A stretch of DNA of 51,019 nt from a bacterium (GCA_026986155.1 JALSPC010000047.1:1-51019), one strand, 5' to 3'; shown: positions 23,384-33,267, numbered from the stretch's first letter. The notes: generated by a model not told the origin, from the letters alone. Translations and numbers: made by a program.

Positions 23384-25265
23384 TTTTCTCCACCTCTGTT
23401 ACCGGAGTTAGCCAAAAAATATCATACGGAAGGATGCTCACATAAAGTGTTTCGTCATCCGCTTCCCATTCCATGCCCCCCACGATATCATACCATCGGG
23501 AAGCCTTTGCTCCTAATAATTTGAGGGGAATCTCCAATTGTGTGGGACGGCTGGTTACGCTAATCAGGCTGAGGATATGCCTATCTCCTTCAGGTGAAAT
23601 TCTTAACACGGAGAAAACCTCCGGCGATAGATCAAGGATATATTGTTCTCCATTGGGATGAAAGGCCCTTTGTTTCGTGCGAATGGTAATGAGACGCCCG
23701 AGTTCCCGGTTGATTCTGGAGATTTTCGAAAACGGATCCTCAAGCGCCTTTGTAATGGCGCTGTGATCAATAACCGTGCGGTTTATCTCTCGTTTCGATT
23801 TGGTGGCAAGAACCGCCTGAATGTCGTTTTGTGTCCCTATAAGGCTATGGAGATAGATGCCGGGAACGCCTTTGAGAACCAGGGCAATCACACGTGAAGC
23901 CACGAACCGTCTCACCTGAAAGGCAATATCCTCGTCCTTTCCTTCCTGATTCAGCGCGCTGAACCAGGTAATATTTATTTCATAGGGTTCTTCTTTCCCA
24001 TCCTCTCCCGTCTTGTAGGAAACGAGCCCTCCACGTTCTGTGGCTATCTCAATAATCAAATCGATTTCATCTTCCGGAAGGATGTTTTTCACGGCCATGA
24101 GACCAATCCCGTCGTGGGAGTCGAGAAAATTAAAAAAGGCGGTGGCATTGGATGGTGGCTGGAGGGTTTTCGCCCATTGGCTTAAAACCGTGGCGTCCTC
24201 CTTGTAAAAGGTATAAAGAACAAGGGGAGGCAGCGCGAAGTTGTAAACCATCTGCGCCTCGTCATGACCGTTCCCGAAATAGGAGATGTTTTCTTCGTGG
24301 GGAACGTTGGTCTCGGTAATCAGAGCCACATAGGGAGCGACAACGTCCAGGATATCCCGGAAGAGTTTCACAATTTCATGGGTCTGCCTGAGGTGGATAC
24401 AGCGGGTTCCAGGCTCGGCCCATAGATAGGTAACGGCATCCAGCCGGATGATATCCGCCCCTTTTTGGACATACATTAAAAGAATCTTGAGAACGCGCAA
24501 CAACACCCTTGGATTCTTATAGTTCAGGTCGATCTGGTCGGAGGAAAAGGTCGTCCAGACATAGGCGGGCCCATTGATGGTAAGGAATTTCGTGAGGATA
24601 TCGGAGGTCCTCGGCCGGAAAATCAGCTTTCGCTGCTCCGAGGTAAGTTCGTCGGGGGATTTGAAAGTAATAAAAAAATCATGGTAGAATGGATTGCCAT
24701 TAAGAAATTCCTGAAACCAGCGGCTTTTGGAAGAAACATGGTTGATAACCCCATCGAACATGAGCTGGTAACGCGTTCCTAATTCCTCAATATCTTCCCA
24801 ACTTCCCAAGTGTGGGTCCACCGTCTCGAAATCGGTGATGGCGAATCCGCGATCCGAAGAGTAAGGAAAAAAAGGGAGAATATGGAGGGTATTGATGGTT
24901 CCCTCCAGGTAGGTTTCGCAGAATTTAGCAAGGGTCGCGAGGGGGGAGCGTTCCTCCCCCCTGAGAAGGTCTCCATAGGTGATGAGAATGACATCCTCCT
25001 CGGTAAACCGCTCGGCGGGATTAAAGGATTTTTCATTCTCTATCATCTCCGGAGGTTTGAAGGCGTAATAGACCTTCATGATTCTTTCCAATTCCGGCAT
25101 GATTTCACGCGCCGTTTTCTCGCCGTAGAGGAAAGAAAGACGGGACAAAATTCTCTCTCGAGCGTTTTCAGGAATCTTCAGGAGAGGACGGCTGTAATCG
25201 GGTTCAGAATTGTGAAGCATTTTGTGATATCTTATCTCATCCTTACTGGGAATCTTTTCAGCCAT
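23343..25265 (-). CDS. GH13 sucrose-phosphorylase-like / glucosylglycerate phosphorylase-like protein
   Basis: 640 residues of glycoside hydrolase family 13, subfamily 18 type. The nucleophile Asp is in ADIIRLDAVTYLW, the acid/base Glu in ALITETNVPHEENISYFG and the third Asp in FLDSHDGIGL; also LHILPFFPYSSDRGFAI near residue 120. The subfamily phosphorolyses sucrose, glucosylglycerol or glucosylglycerate; which one cannot be told by eye. A glucosylglycerate compatible-solute role would fit a free-living bacterium. GGGAGGGGGAG precedes the ATG. GC content is below that of most neighbours. Confidence 0.85.
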   Translation of the reverse strand: MAEKIPSKDEIRYHKMLHNSEPDYSRPLLKIPENARERILSRLSFLYGEKTAREIMPELERIMKVYYAFKPPEMIENEKSFNPAERFTEEDVILITYGDLLRGEERSPLATLAKFCETYLEGTINTLHILPFFPYSSDRGFAITDFETVDPHLGSWEDIEELGTRYQLMFDGVINHVSSKSRWFQEFLNGNPFYHDFFITFKSPDELTSEQRKLIFRPRTSDILTKFLTINGPAYVWTTFSSDQIDLNYKNPRVLLRVLKILLMYVQKGADIIRLDAVTYLWAEPGTRCIHLRQTHEIVKLFRDILDVVAPYVALITETNVPHEENISYFGNGHDEAQMVYNFALPPLVLYTFYKEDATVLSQWAKTLQPPSNATAFFNFLDSHDGIGLMAVKNILPEDEIDLIIEIATERGGLVSYKTGEDGKEEPYEINITWFSALNQEGKDEDIAFQVRRFVASRVIALVLKGVPGIYLHSLIGTQNDIQAVLATKSKREINRTVIDHSAITKALEDPFSKISRINRELGRLITIRTKQRAFHPNGEQYILDLSPEVFSVLRISPEGDRHILSLISVTSRPTQLEIPLKLLGAKASRWYDIVGGMEWEADDETLYVSILPYDIFWLTPVTEVEKINAWPGRRRRSLP

Positions 25266-25290
25266 CTCCCCCTCCCTTCAAATTCCCACG

Positions 25291-25773
25291 CTAAAACCCG
25301 GCGGCCCGTTTTACCGCATTTTTCAATGCTTCAAAGTCACCTTCGTCCGGATGTCCCGCGGCGCTGTCCGCGTCGCCGATCCATTCCGGGGGATTGGGAC
25401 GGGCCTTGACCTTTTCCAGGAGCCCGGGCTTGACGGCCCCCTGGCAGTTGAAGGTTCCCACGATGTCGGCCCCCTCCGCAAGCGCCCTCGCCGCCGCCAT
25501 CCCCTTCCGGGCGTGTTCCGAATCGGGCGCCGCGCCGTGGGTGGCAAAGAGGAAGAGCCGCGTCCCCTGGACCTTCCTCAGGTATTCCGCGGACTTGGGA
25601 TCGGGATTGCCCGCTTTGAACCAGAATCCCACGGCTACGAGGTCGAATCCTTCAGGATCGGGGGCCTCCTCCACCGGGTGAATCTCCTTTTCCCCTGGAA
25701 GCACCTCGTAAACGGCCTCCGCCAGTTTCTTCGTGTTGCCGGACTGGCTCGAATAGACAACTAATGTTTTCAT
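25291..25773 (-). CDS. Flavodoxin family protein
   Basis: 160 residues. The start at ATG 25773 has AAGGAG upstream and puts the FMN phosphate-binding loop (YSSQSGNTKKLAEAVYEVL) at the N-terminus, as in flavodoxins. The AVGFWFKAGNPDPKSAEYL segment and FATHGAAPDSEHARKGM are the other flavin contacts expected. A low-potential electron carrier or a small flavoreductase is likely. It stands alone between the GH13 gene and a terminator. Confidence 0.82.
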   Translation of the reverse strand: MKTLVVYSSQSGNTKKLAEAVYEVLPGEKEIHPVEEAPDPEGFDLVAVGFWFKAGNPDPKSAEYLRKVQGTRLFLFATHGAAPDSEHARKGMAAARALAEGADIVGTFNCQGAVKPGLLEKVKARPNPPEWIGDADSAAGHPDEGDFEALKNAVKRAAGF

Positions 25774-25875
25774 GGCGCATCTCCTTGTCGTAACGGGTTG
25801 AAATTTTCTTTGGGCGTTAATTTCAACCACGCACCCGATATTGTCAAGGATTTCCCCAAGTTGTCTTACGCCCCT

Positions 25876-25909
25876 TCCCTAAAAGTAAAGGGCGAGAGTC
25901 TCTCGCCCT
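25876..25909 (-). terminator. Rho-independent terminator of the por-nuo operon
   Basis: Nearly perfect palindrome on the minus strand with 10-bp arms AGGGCGAGAG/CTCTCGCCCT (25889-25909), followed by TTTACTTTT. It starts 29 bases after the stop of the last operon gene. Confidence 0.85.
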
Positions 25910-25937
25910 GGGATGGCACGGCCATTTTAGCATGGAA

Positions 25938-26660
25938 TCAGCGACAGTTGGGACAAACTTCAAAGAAGTCCTCCGGCACCTTCGCGCGCTTGGTGAAATA
26001 TTCGATCTGGTATTCCGGCATGAAGGGTTCACCGCATACCTTGCAGACCTTCATGGGCAGGGTCCGCTGCCACCGCTTGATGGTCCGCGATTCGGGGGTC
26101 TGAACCATCTTGATGGCGTCCACGGGGCAGACGTAAACGCAGGCCCCGCAGGCGATGCAGAACTGGGACGGCTCCTTGAAGGGCGGTGTGGGAACCCGAT
26201 CCGGCCCCCTCCCCGCGAAGCCGATGGCGTGAACGCCGACCACCTCGTCACAGACCCGCACGCAAAGCCCGCAGAGAATACACGTGTCCTCGCGAACCTG
26301 GAACCGCGAGTTTTCCACGTCGATACCGTAGTCCGCCGCCATGGCGCGGATCTCCGGCACCTTATAGCATCGCGCCAGAAGCAGCTCCACGATCATCTTG
26401 CGGTTTCTAAAGATACGGTCGGAACGGGTGGTCACGGAGATGCCTTCCTTCACCGGGTAGGTGCAGGAGGTCACCAGCCTAGTCCTGCCATGTTCCTCCA
26501 CCTCGATCATGCACATCCGGCAGGCCCCGTAGGGTTTGACCTCGTCGTTGTGGCAGAGGGTGGGGATGTCCGCCCCCGCGTCCCTGGCCACCTGAAGCAG
26601 CATGGCGCCTTCTTCCGCCTCGACCGTCCTTCCGTCTATGGTAAGCTGAACCTTTGCCAT
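25938..26660 (-). CDS. NuoG/HoxU-like iron-sulfur subunit with C-terminal zinc-ribbon-like tail
   Basis: 240 residues. Order: a [2Fe-2S] ferredoxin domain (CHNDEVKPYGACRMC, later SCTYPV), a short linker, then two [4Fe-4S] motifs (CILCGLCVRVC and CIACGACVYVCP). The tail has four further Cys (CKVCGEPF and CPNC) like a zinc ribbon or rubredoxin-like knuckle. There is no molybdopterin or H-cluster domain, so it is an electron-transfer subunit only. Last gene of the operon, 12 bases after the NuoF-like gene. Confidence 0.87.
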   Translation of the reverse strand: MAKVQLTIDGRTVEAEEGAMLLQVARDAGADIPTLCHNDEVKPYGACRMCMIEVEEHGRTRLVTSCTYPVKEGISVTTRSDRIFRNRKMIVELLLARCYKVPEIRAMAADYGIDVENSRFQVREDTCILCGLCVRVCDEVVGVHAIGFAGRGPDRVPTPPFKEPSQFCIACGACVYVCPVDAIKMVQTPESRTIKRWQRTLPMKVCKVCGEPFMPEYQIEYFTKRAKVPEDFFEVCPNCR

Positions 26661-26672
26661 GGTGGTTTCCTT

Positions 26673-28526
26673 CTATTTCACGGTTACGGCATCAAACTTG
26701 CAGACATCCTTGCAGGTTCCGCACTTGATGCACTTCGATTGATCGATGGTATGGGGTTCCTTCTTCTCGCCGGATATGCAGTCCACGGGGCAGTTGCGCT
26801 TGCAGGCGCCGCAGCCGGTGCACTTGTCCGGGTCTATCTCGTAGGTGATCAGGGCCTTGCAAACCCCGGCGGGACACCGCTTCTCCTTGATGTGGGCCTC
26901 GTATTCGTCCCTGAAATACTTGATGGTGCTGAGCACCGGGTTGGGAGCCGTCTGGCCGAGGCCGCAGAGAGAGGCGTCCTTCATCACGACACCCAGTTCC
27001 TCCAGCAACTCGATGTCCCCTTCCCGGCCGCGGCCTTCCGTGATGTCCGCCAGGATCTGGGACATCCTCAGCAGGCCCTCCCGGCAGGGGGTGCACTTAC
27101 CGCACGATTCGCCCTTCAGGAAGTCGACGAAATACTTGGCCACGTCCACCATACAGGTGGTCTCGTCCATGACAATCATCCCGCCGGAGCCCATCATGGA
27201 TCCGACTTCCTTCAACTTATCGAAATCGACGGGCATGTCGATGAGGGATTCCGGGATGCATCCGCCGGAGGGACCGCCCGTCTGCACGGCCTTGAATTTC
27301 TTGCCGCCGGGGACGCCGCCGCCAATGTCAAAGATGATCTCCCGGAGGGTGATGCCCATGGGAACCTCGACGAGGCCCGTATTGTTGACCTTGCCGACCA
27401 GGGAGAAAATCTTGGTCCCCTTGCTCCCCTCCGTTCCGATCTGGCTGTACCAGTCGGCGCCCTTGTCGATGATGACCGGGACGTTAGCCCACGTCTCCAC
27501 GTTGTTGAGATTGGTGGGTTTTCCCCATAACCCGCTCTCGGAGAGATGGATATACTTGGAGCGGGGTTCCCCGACGCGCCCCTCGATGGAGGCCACCAGG
27601 GCCGTCGATTCGCCGCACACGAAGGCGCCGCCGCCGCGATTGATGTGGATGTCGAAGGAAAAGCCGCTACCCAGGATGTTGTCTCCCAGGAGCCCCGCCT
27701 CCTTCAGGGCCGCGATGGCGATCTCCGCGTGCTTGACCGCCAAGGGATACTCGTTGCGCACGTAGATGTATCCCTCGTCGGATCCGATAGCGTAGGCGCC
27801 GATGAGCATGCCCTCCAAGACGCTGTGGGGGTTTCCTTCCAAGAGGCTCCGGTCCATGTAGGCGCCCGGATCGCCCTCGTCCGCGTTGCAGATGACGTAT
27901 TTTTTGTCCCCCTTCGCGTTCCGGCAGCTCTCCCACTTGCGCCCCGTGGGGAAACCACCGCCGCCCCGTCCCCGCAGGCCCGATTTCTTCACCTCTTCCA
28001 CCACCTCCTCGGGTTTCATGGAAAAGAGGGCCTTGGCGAAGGCGGCGTATCCGCCGATACTGAGATAATCCTCCAGACTGGTGGGATCGATGAGGCCGTT
28101 GTTCCCGAAGATGATCCGTTTCTGCAGGCCGTAGAAGGGAACATCGGGCTCGAAGATGGCTACTTCTTCCGTCATGGGATGCGTATAGAGGAGGCGGTCA
28201 ATGATCTTGTCGTTCTTCAAGGTCTCGTTGACGATCTCCGCCACGTCATCCATCTGAACGCGCTGGTAGAAAATCCTCTTGGGGTAGATGACGACCAGGG
28301 GGCCCCGCTCGCAGAACCCGTGGCATCCCGTGGTCCGGATCCCCACCTTGCCGCTCAAGCCCGCCTTTTCTATCTCCCGCTTGAAGGCGGATACAATGTT
28401 CATGCAGCCGTAGGCATGGCATCCCGTTCCGGTACAAATGGTTACAAGGGCCTGGTTGGGATCTCTCGCCTTCCGGATCTCTTCTCGTAAAGCCTCCAGC
28501 TCCTGCTGGGAATTCACACGTCTCAT
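26673..28526 (-). CDS. NuoF/HndC-like NAD(P)H-binding flavoprotein subunit
   Basis: 617 residues. An N-terminal thioredoxin-like [2Fe-2S] domain ([22 protein letters not shown]) is followed by the FMN/NADH domain ([35 protein letters not shown]), an SLBB segment, and the [4Fe-4S] binding [11 protein letters not shown]. Two more [4Fe-4S] motifs ([12 protein letters not shown] and [11 protein letters not shown]) close the protein. This is the layout of diaphorase subunits in bifurcating hydrogenases and related complexes. It passes electrons between NAD(P)H and ferredoxin-like clusters, here most simply to or from the pyruvate oxidoreductase of the same operon. Confidence 0.93.
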   Translation of the reverse strand: MRRVNSQQELEALREEIRKARDPNQALVTICTGTGCHAYGCMNIVSAFKREIEKAGLSGKVGIRTTGCHGFCERGPLVVIYPKRIFYQRVQMDDVAEIVNETLKNDKIIDRLLYTHPMTEEVAIFEPDVPFYGLQKRIIFGNNGLIDPTSLEDYLSIGGYAAFAKALFSMKPEEVVEEVKKSGLRGRGGGGFPTGRKWESCRNAKGDKKYVICNADEGDPGAYMDRSLLEGNPHSVLEGMLIGAYAIGSDEGYIYVRNEYPLAVKHAEIAIAALKEAGLLGDNILGSGFSFDIHINRGGGAFVCGESTALVASIEGRVGEPRSKYIHLSESGLWGKPTNLNNVETWANVPVIIDKGADWYSQIGTEGSKGTKIFSLVGKVNNTGLVEVPMGITLREIIFDIGGGVPGGKKFKAVQTGGPSGGCIPESLIDMPVDFDKLKEVGSMMGSGGMIVMDETTCMVDVAKYFVDFLKGESCGKCTPCREGLLRMSQILADITEGRGREGDIELLEELGVVMKDASLCGLGQTAPNPVLSTIKYFRDEYEAHIKEKRCPAGVCKALITYEIDPDKCTGCGACKRNCPVDCISGEKKEPHTIDQSKCIKCGTCKDVCKFDAVTVK

Positions 28527-28529
28527 CGA

Positions 28530-28994
28530 TTAACCCTCTGCCTTCTTCAGCGTTTTGTAAATTTTGTCCCACTTGGGGGAGGTCATCTGTCCATGGTATT
28601 CCCCGTCCACGACCACGATGGGACCCAGGGCGCAGGCGCCCAGGCAGTTGACGGTCTCCAGGGTGAACGCCATGTCCTTCGTCGTCTTGCCGGGCTGGAC
28701 GCCCAGATCCCGAATCATCTTGTCGAGGATGCGGGGAGCCCCCCGCACGTGGCACGCCGTTCCCATGCAGACCTGGATGATATGTTTTCCCCTCGGATCG
28801 AGGCTGAAGGCCTTGTAGAACGTGGCGACCGAATAGAGCCGGACGAGGGGGATGTCGAGTTTCTCAGAGATGGCCTCCAGGGCCTCGCGGGGCAAATAGT
28901 TCTCCGCCGCCTGAACGTCCTGGAGAATGGGAATCAACTGGGCGGGATTCCTGTCGTAGCGATCAAGGATGGCGTCTATCTTATCCGGGCTCAT
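28530..28994 (-). CDS. NuoE-like [2Fe-2S] subunit
   Basis: 154 residues. Thioredoxin-like [2Fe-2S] fold with ligands in CMGTACHVRGAPRIL and LNCLGACALGPIVVV-type sequence (VNCLGACALGP), preceded by the helical part LPREALEAISEKLDI. It partners the NuoF-like protein. The ATG overlaps the porB stop by 4 bases (ATGA), a direct translational link between POR and the diaphorase module. Confidence 0.93.
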   Translation of the reverse strand: MSPDKIDAILDRYDRNPAQLIPILQDVQAAENYLPREALEAISEKLDIPLVRLYSVATFYKAFSLDPRGKHIIQVCMGTACHVRGAPRILDKMIRDLGVQPGKTTKDMAFTLETVNCLGACALGPIVVVDGEYHGQMTSPKWDKIYKTLKKAEG

Positions 28995-29929
28995 GACATT
29001 TCCTCACTGAAACGAATCTTTGCCAACAGTTTGTTGTAGTCCTTGTTGATCCGCTCCTGAATCTTATCGATCAGGTCGGGCGTCAGGTGGCGAAAGCGCC
29101 CCTGGATCTTGAGATAATCTTCCACTGGCCTGAGCTTTGGTATCTCGACGCTCAACTTGTATTTCCCCTCCACCACCTCGTAGAGCGGAAAGATCCCCGT
29201 TTCGACGGCGAGCCGTCCGGCGCGGACGGCCAGGTCCGGCGTGAGACGCCATCCCGTGGGGCAGACGGAGAAGACGTGCACGTAGGCGGGCCCCTCCGTT
29301 TCCGCGGCCCTTTTGACCTTTTCCATCAGGTCAAAGGGATAACTGGGACACGCCGTGGCAACATAGGGAATGTTGTGGGCGACGGCGATTTCCGGCATAT
29401 TCTTCTTCCACGTGACCTGCCCCGGCTTAACCTTCCCGGCGGGCGAGGTGGTCGTGGCCGCCCCGAAGGGGGTGGATGAAGACCGTTGAATCCCCGTGTT
29501 CATGTAGGCCTCGTTATCGTAGCAGACATAGGTGAAATTGTGCCCCCGTTCCAAGGCGCCGGACAAGGCCTGCAGCCCGATATCGGCCGTGCCGCCGTCT
29601 CCTCCCATGGCCAGGATGTTGATCTTCTTTTTTGGGATGCGGCCCTTTCGCATCAGCACCTTGAGTCCCGCCTCCACGCCCGAGGCCACCGCGGCGGCGT
29701 TCTCGAAGGCTACGTGGATCCATGGGACCCGCCACGACGTGGTGGGCAGGGGAGAGGAGATGATTTCCATGCACCCCGTGGCACAGGCAACGACAGTGTT
29801 CCGGCCCAGGGCCTTTCCCACGAGACGAACAGCCAAGACCTCGGCGCACCCCTGGCACGCCCGGTGTCCCGGCGCGATGGCCTCATACTTGGGCAGCAAC
29901 CTGACAGCATAGACATTTAATTTTTCCAT
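28991..29929 (-). CDS. porB: Pyruvate (2-oxoacid):ferredoxin oxidoreductase, beta subunit
   Basis: 312 residues, thiamine-diphosphate-binding subunit. PGHRACQGCAEVLAVRL and CATGCMEIISS hold Cys ligands for a [4Fe-4S] cluster; MGGDGGTADIG is the Mg/ThDP motif and the partner residues follow in NEAYMNTGIQRSS. The PorB-like TSWRVPWIHVAFENAAA favours pyruvate over branched-chain oxoacids. Coupled to porA (TAATG) and to nuoE (ATGA). Confidence 0.9.
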   Translation of the reverse strand: MEKLNVYAVRLLPKYEAIAPGHRACQGCAEVLAVRLVGKALGRNTVVACATGCMEIISSPLPTTSWRVPWIHVAFENAAAVASGVEAGLKVLMRKGRIPKKKINILAMGGDGGTADIGLQALSGALERGHNFTYVCYDNEAYMNTGIQRSSSTPFGAATTTSPAGKVKPGQVTWKKNMPEIAVAHNIPYVATACPSYPFDLMEKVKRAAETEGPAYVHVFSVCPTGWRLTPDLAVRAGRLAVETGIFPLYEVVEGKYKLSVEIPKLRPVEDYLKIQGRFRHLTPDLIDKIQERINKDYNKLLAKIRFSEEMS

Positions 29930-31104
29930 TAGTCCCTTACTCCATAGATTTCGTACCCCGCGATGTCCCCCGACGCGATCTTTTCCTGGGCACGGTGATA
30001 CATTGCTTTGTAATCTCCGGGAGCCACGTCCCTGCCCGCGAGCCCCGCAATGAAGTCGACCACCTTCGGGGGGGTGTCAAGGGTATAAAGGGCGGATCGA
30101 ATCTCCGCGGCCACGGGACCGCCCGGACCACCGTAGGAGGTGGCGCGGTCGATGACAATGAGGGTTTCCACGCCCTTGACAGCCTCATGGAAGGCCTGGA
30201 ATGGGAAGGGACGCCACAGGCGAATCTTGCAAAGCCCCACCGGTTCCCCGTCTTCACGCATGGCATCCACGGCGGTCGATGCCGTTTCACCAAAACTTCC
30301 CATGGTGACGAAGAGGGTCTTGGCACCTTCCGCCTTGTAGGTCTCCACGGGGTGGTAGGTGCGGCCGGTCAGCTTGCCGTATTCTTCCCAGATCTCCTCA
30401 ATAACGGGAAGGGAGGCCTTGAGCCGCTCATCCTGCGCCTTCTTCGTCTCGGTGTAGAGATCCGGCATGGCAAAGGCCCCCATGGTGACGGGATTGTCGG
30501 GATCCAGCCGGTAGAGGGGGTTGTAAACCGGGAGAAAACTGTCCACCGTTTCCTGGTCCAGGATCTCGATGGGCTCGATGACGTGCGACAGGATGAAACC
30601 ATCCATGTTCACCATAAAGGGCAACAGCACCCGGTGGTCCTCCGCGATTTTGAAGGCGCAGAGGGTCAGGTCGAAGATCTCCTGCCCGTTTTCACCGAAG
30701 GCCTGGATCCAGCCGCAGTCGCGCACCAGCATCACGTCCGTGTGGTCGTTCCAGATGCTTAGAGGACCGGAGAGGGAGCGGTTGGCCAGGATCATCACGA
30801 TGGGAAGCTGCATGGCCGAGGCGATGAAGACGATCTCCGACATCAGGGCCAGTCCCTGGGAACTGGTGCAGGTGAAGGTTCGGGCCCCCGCCGCGGAGGT
30901 TCCGCAGCAGACGCTCATGGCGGAGTGTTCCGATTCCACGGGGATGAACTCGGCATCCAGTTCCCCGTTGGCGACGAATTCTGACAGGTGTTCGACAATA
31001 TGGGTCTGGGGCGTGATGGGATAGGCGGCGATGGCATCCACGTTCGCCAGGCGAACCGCCTCGCTCGCCCCGATGGACACCTCCATTCCAACGCGTTTCG
31101 GCAT
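29929..31104 (-). CDS. porA: Pyruvate (2-oxoacid):ferredoxin oxidoreductase, alpha subunit
   Basis: 391 residues from ATG 31104, which follows GAGGAGGAAGAATA and shares its first base with the porD stop. The pyrimidine-binding domain I begins near residue 10 (GASEAVRLANVDAIAAYPIT), with SSQGLALMSEIVFIA and a domain II with GSFGETASTAVDAMRE. It binds ThDP with the beta subunit and decarboxylates pyruvate to acetyl-CoA, or runs in reverse. The match to PorA rather than VorA is by eye. Confidence 0.9.
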   Translation of the reverse strand: MPKRVGMEVSIGASEAVRLANVDAIAAYPITPQTHIVEHLSEFVANGELDAEFIPVESEHSAMSVCCGTSAAGARTFTCTSSQGLALMSEIVFIASAMQLPIVMILANRSLSGPLSIWNDHTDVMLVRDCGWIQAFGENGQEIFDLTLCAFKIAEDHRVLLPFMVNMDGFILSHVIEPIEILDQETVDSFLPVYNPLYRLDPDNPVTMGAFAMPDLYTETKKAQDERLKASLPVIEEIWEEYGKLTGRTYHPVETYKAEGAKTLFVTMGSFGETASTAVDAMREDGEPVGLCKIRLWRPFPFQAFHEAVKGVETLIVIDRATSYGGPGGPVAAEIRSALYTLDTPPKVVDFIAGLAGRDVAPGDYKAMYHRAQEKIASGDIAGYEIYGVRD

Positions 31105-31394
31105 TATTCTTCCTCCTCGACTAAGCGAATTGCCCCGGTGACGCATTCCTTCACGCAGATACCACACCCTTTGCAGTAGTAGAGATCGGCCTCGAAGTAG
31201 TTGTCTTCCGTTTTATAGATGGCCGCGTCAGGGCAAAAGATGTAGCAGACGCCACACTGGATGCAACGCTCCTTGTCCCAGACGGGACGCATGGAACGCC
31301 AGTCACCACTCTTGTACTCCGCGGCGTTGCCCGCCTCGGTGATGACGCATCCGACGTTCAGGTCTTTCCAGGTCATCTGATCCACTGGTTTCAC
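31104..31394 (-). CDS. porD: Pyruvate:ferredoxin oxidoreductase, delta (ferredoxin) subunit
   Basis: 96 residues with two [4Fe-4S] motifs, CIQCGVCYIFCP and CKGCGICVKEC, the standard PorD layout, plus an acidic end (VEEEE). It takes electrons from the alpha-beta pair. It follows the gamma gene by 15 bases and overlaps porA by one base. Confidence 0.93.
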   Translation of the reverse strand: MKPVDQMTWKDLNVGCVITEAGNAAEYKSGDWRSMRPVWDKERCIQCGVCYIFCPDAAIYKTEDNYFEADLYYCKGCGICVKECVTGAIRLVEEEE

Positions 31395-31409
31395 TTGATT
31401 CTCCCTTGG

Positions 31410-31958
31410 CTATTCTAAAACCGTTGTCTTTTCGAAAGCCTCTTTGTAGGCCAGGATGTTCTTCTCCGCGATTTTCCCGAACCGCCGTTTCAGGGGACCT
31501 TCCAGTGCGTCTTTTTCCAGAAGTCCCGTCGCCTTGATCAGCGCCCCCAGCATGGTGGTGTTGGTAATGGGCAGGCCAAGGATCTGCATGGCAATATGGC
31601 TCGCGTCCACCGTGGCGGTCTTCTGACTGACCTTGAGAATCTCGCGGATATGTTTCCCGTCGTACTTGGTGTTGCAGATGAGGGTTCCTTCGGGTTTGAG
31701 CCCCTGCTCCACGTGGGCAATGGTCATGACCGAGGGATCCAAAACGATAACCACGTCCGGTTCGTAGATATTGGCCCGAAGCCGTATGGGCTCGTCGCTG
31801 ATCCGGCAGAATGCCACCACGGGGGCCCCGCGCCGTTCCGGGCCGAAGCTGGGAAACGCCTGGGCGTATTTGCCGTGTTCGATGGCGGCCACGGCCAACA
31901 ATTCGGCGGATGTCACGGCCCCCTGTCCTCCTCTACCATGGAATCGAATCTCAATCAT
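31410..31958 (-). CDS. porC: Pyruvate:ferredoxin oxidoreductase, gamma subunit
   Basis: 182 residues: [19 protein letters not shown] is the hallmark start of the gamma domain, followed by [19 protein letters not shown]. This subunit probably takes part in CoA binding. First gene of the seven-gene por-nuo operon, about 74 bases downstream of the tatC stop, so a promoter is expected in 31959-32032, although I could not define one. Confidence 0.92.
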
Positions 31959-32032
31959 TGAATTTCCACCTTCCGAAATGAATTAAAATTTCAACACTCA
32001 TAACAAAGTTGTTGAGGCAAGTCAACGAAAAT

Positions 32033-32899
32033 TTACGGCTCACCGGGCGCCTCTTCCTCCTCTTCGGGAGACTGGGTATGCTCGTTTGGGATCGCTGTTC
32101 CCGCTTCGTTCCCCTTTTGCGTGGGCGGAGTTGGCGCCGCTTCTTCGCTTCCCTCCTCTTCCTCCGCCGGCTTCCTTCCAAAAATCTTCGCCACCCAGAT
32201 ACTGATCTCGTAGAGGGCCAGAAGCGGTCCCGCCATCATCAACTGGGTCATCACATCCGGGGGAGTGAGGATGGCGGAGGCAACAAAAACGAGGAGGATG
32301 GCGTATTTCCTCTGTTTCCTCAGCATTTTATCGTTGACGAGTCCAATCCGTGAGAGAAAGAGGACCAGGAGGGGAAGCTCGAAGATGACACCGAAGGCGA
32401 AGAGGAGCTTCGCGCAGAAACCGAAGTATTCCTTGATGGTCGGCATGGGTCGGATGTAGTCGGTGGCGAATCCCAGAAAAAATTTGAACCCGAAGGGAAA
32501 GACGACGAAATAGCCGAAGAGGGCCCCGCCGATGAAGAAAATGGAGGAAAAAAAGACGAAGGGGACCACGTAGCGCTTTTCGTGCTTGTAGAGCCCCGGG
32601 GAGATAAAAGCCCACATCTCGTAGAGCACCACGGGCGAGGCGATGAAGACCCCCGCCAGGAGCGATACCTTCAGGTAGGTAAAGAAGGCCTCGGGAAGAC
32701 TGGTGAAGATGAGGGTCGACTTGGGGGGGAGGGAAACGATGAGAGGTTTCATCAGGATTTCGAAGAGCTGTTTCGAGAAAAAGTAGGAAACAAGGAAACC
32801 CGCCGCGATAGCGATGACGGAGATGATCAGCCGCCGCCGCAGTTCTTCAAGGTGTTCCGTAAAGGGAAGTTTTTTTTCTTCGTCGACGGGGGGGCTCAT
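32033..32899 (-). CDS. tatC: Twin-arginine translocase subunit TatC
   Basis: 288 residues. The conserved N-terminal [13 protein letters not shown] is followed by six membrane segments and the family features [26 protein letters not shown] and [18 protein letters not shown]. The C-terminal 45 residues are an acidic, low-complexity tail ([14 protein letters not shown]) longer than usual. TatC recognises twin-arginine signals. Its ATG overlaps the tatA/B stop by 4 bases. Confidence 0.96.
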   Translation of the reverse strand: MSPPVDEEKKLPFTEHLEELRRRLIISVIAIAAGFLVSYFFSKQLFEILMKPLIVSLPPKSTLIFTSLPEAFFTYLKVSLLAGVFIASPVVLYEMWAFISPGLYKHEKRYVVPFVFFSSIFFIGGALFGYFVVFPFGFKFFLGFATDYIRPMPTIKEYFGFCAKLLFAFGVIFELPLLVLFLSRIGLVNDKMLRKQRKYAILLVFVASAILTPPDVMTQLMMAGPLLALYEISIWVAKIFGRKPAEEEEGSEEAAPTPPTQKGNEAGTAIPNEHTQSPEEEEEAPGEP

Positions 32900-33267
32900 G
32901 GGGCGGTGCCGGCGGGGGGTTTCAAGGCGTCGTTTCCTTCCGGTTCCTTCCCCTTTTCCCCGGGCGTTTGCTCCTCGGCGGGTGAGGGCGCCTCCGCGTC
33001 GCTGCCGGAAACCCCGGAAGTCTCTACCTCAACGGATGGTGCCGATTCATCGTCGGCGGTCTTCAGTTCGTTTTCGATTTTTGAACCGATATCGTCCAGC
33101 GCCAGCTCGTCGAGCCCAATGTTCTCCTTCACCTCGTCGGTGGCCTTCTTGAATTCGCGCATGGCCTTTCCCAGGTGCTTGGCAAGCTCAGGTAGGCGCT
33201 TCGGCCCGAAGATAATCAGGGCGATCACCAGGATAACAAGCAACTCTGTCATGCCGATACCGAACAT
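32896..33267 (-). CDS. Twin-arginine translocase TatA/TatB-type subunit
   Basis: 123 residues. One membrane segment followed by the [17 protein letters not shown] hinge and amphipathic helix, then a long acidic, Pro-rich tail. [12 protein letters not shown] with the Glu in the membrane segment and the length are TatB-like, but TatA cannot be excluded. It forms a two-gene operon with tatC. Confidence 0.9.
   Translation of the reverse strand: MFGIGMTELLVILVIALIIFGPKRLPELAKHLGKAMREFKKATDEVKENIGLDELALDDIGSKIENELKTADDESAPSVEVETSGVSGSDAEAPSPAEEQTPGEKGKEPEGNDALKPPAGTAP

Noticed and set aside
25932..27530. 532-codon open frame on the plus strand
   Set aside because: Antisense to the NuoG-like and NuoF-like genes; no family pattern and biased composition.
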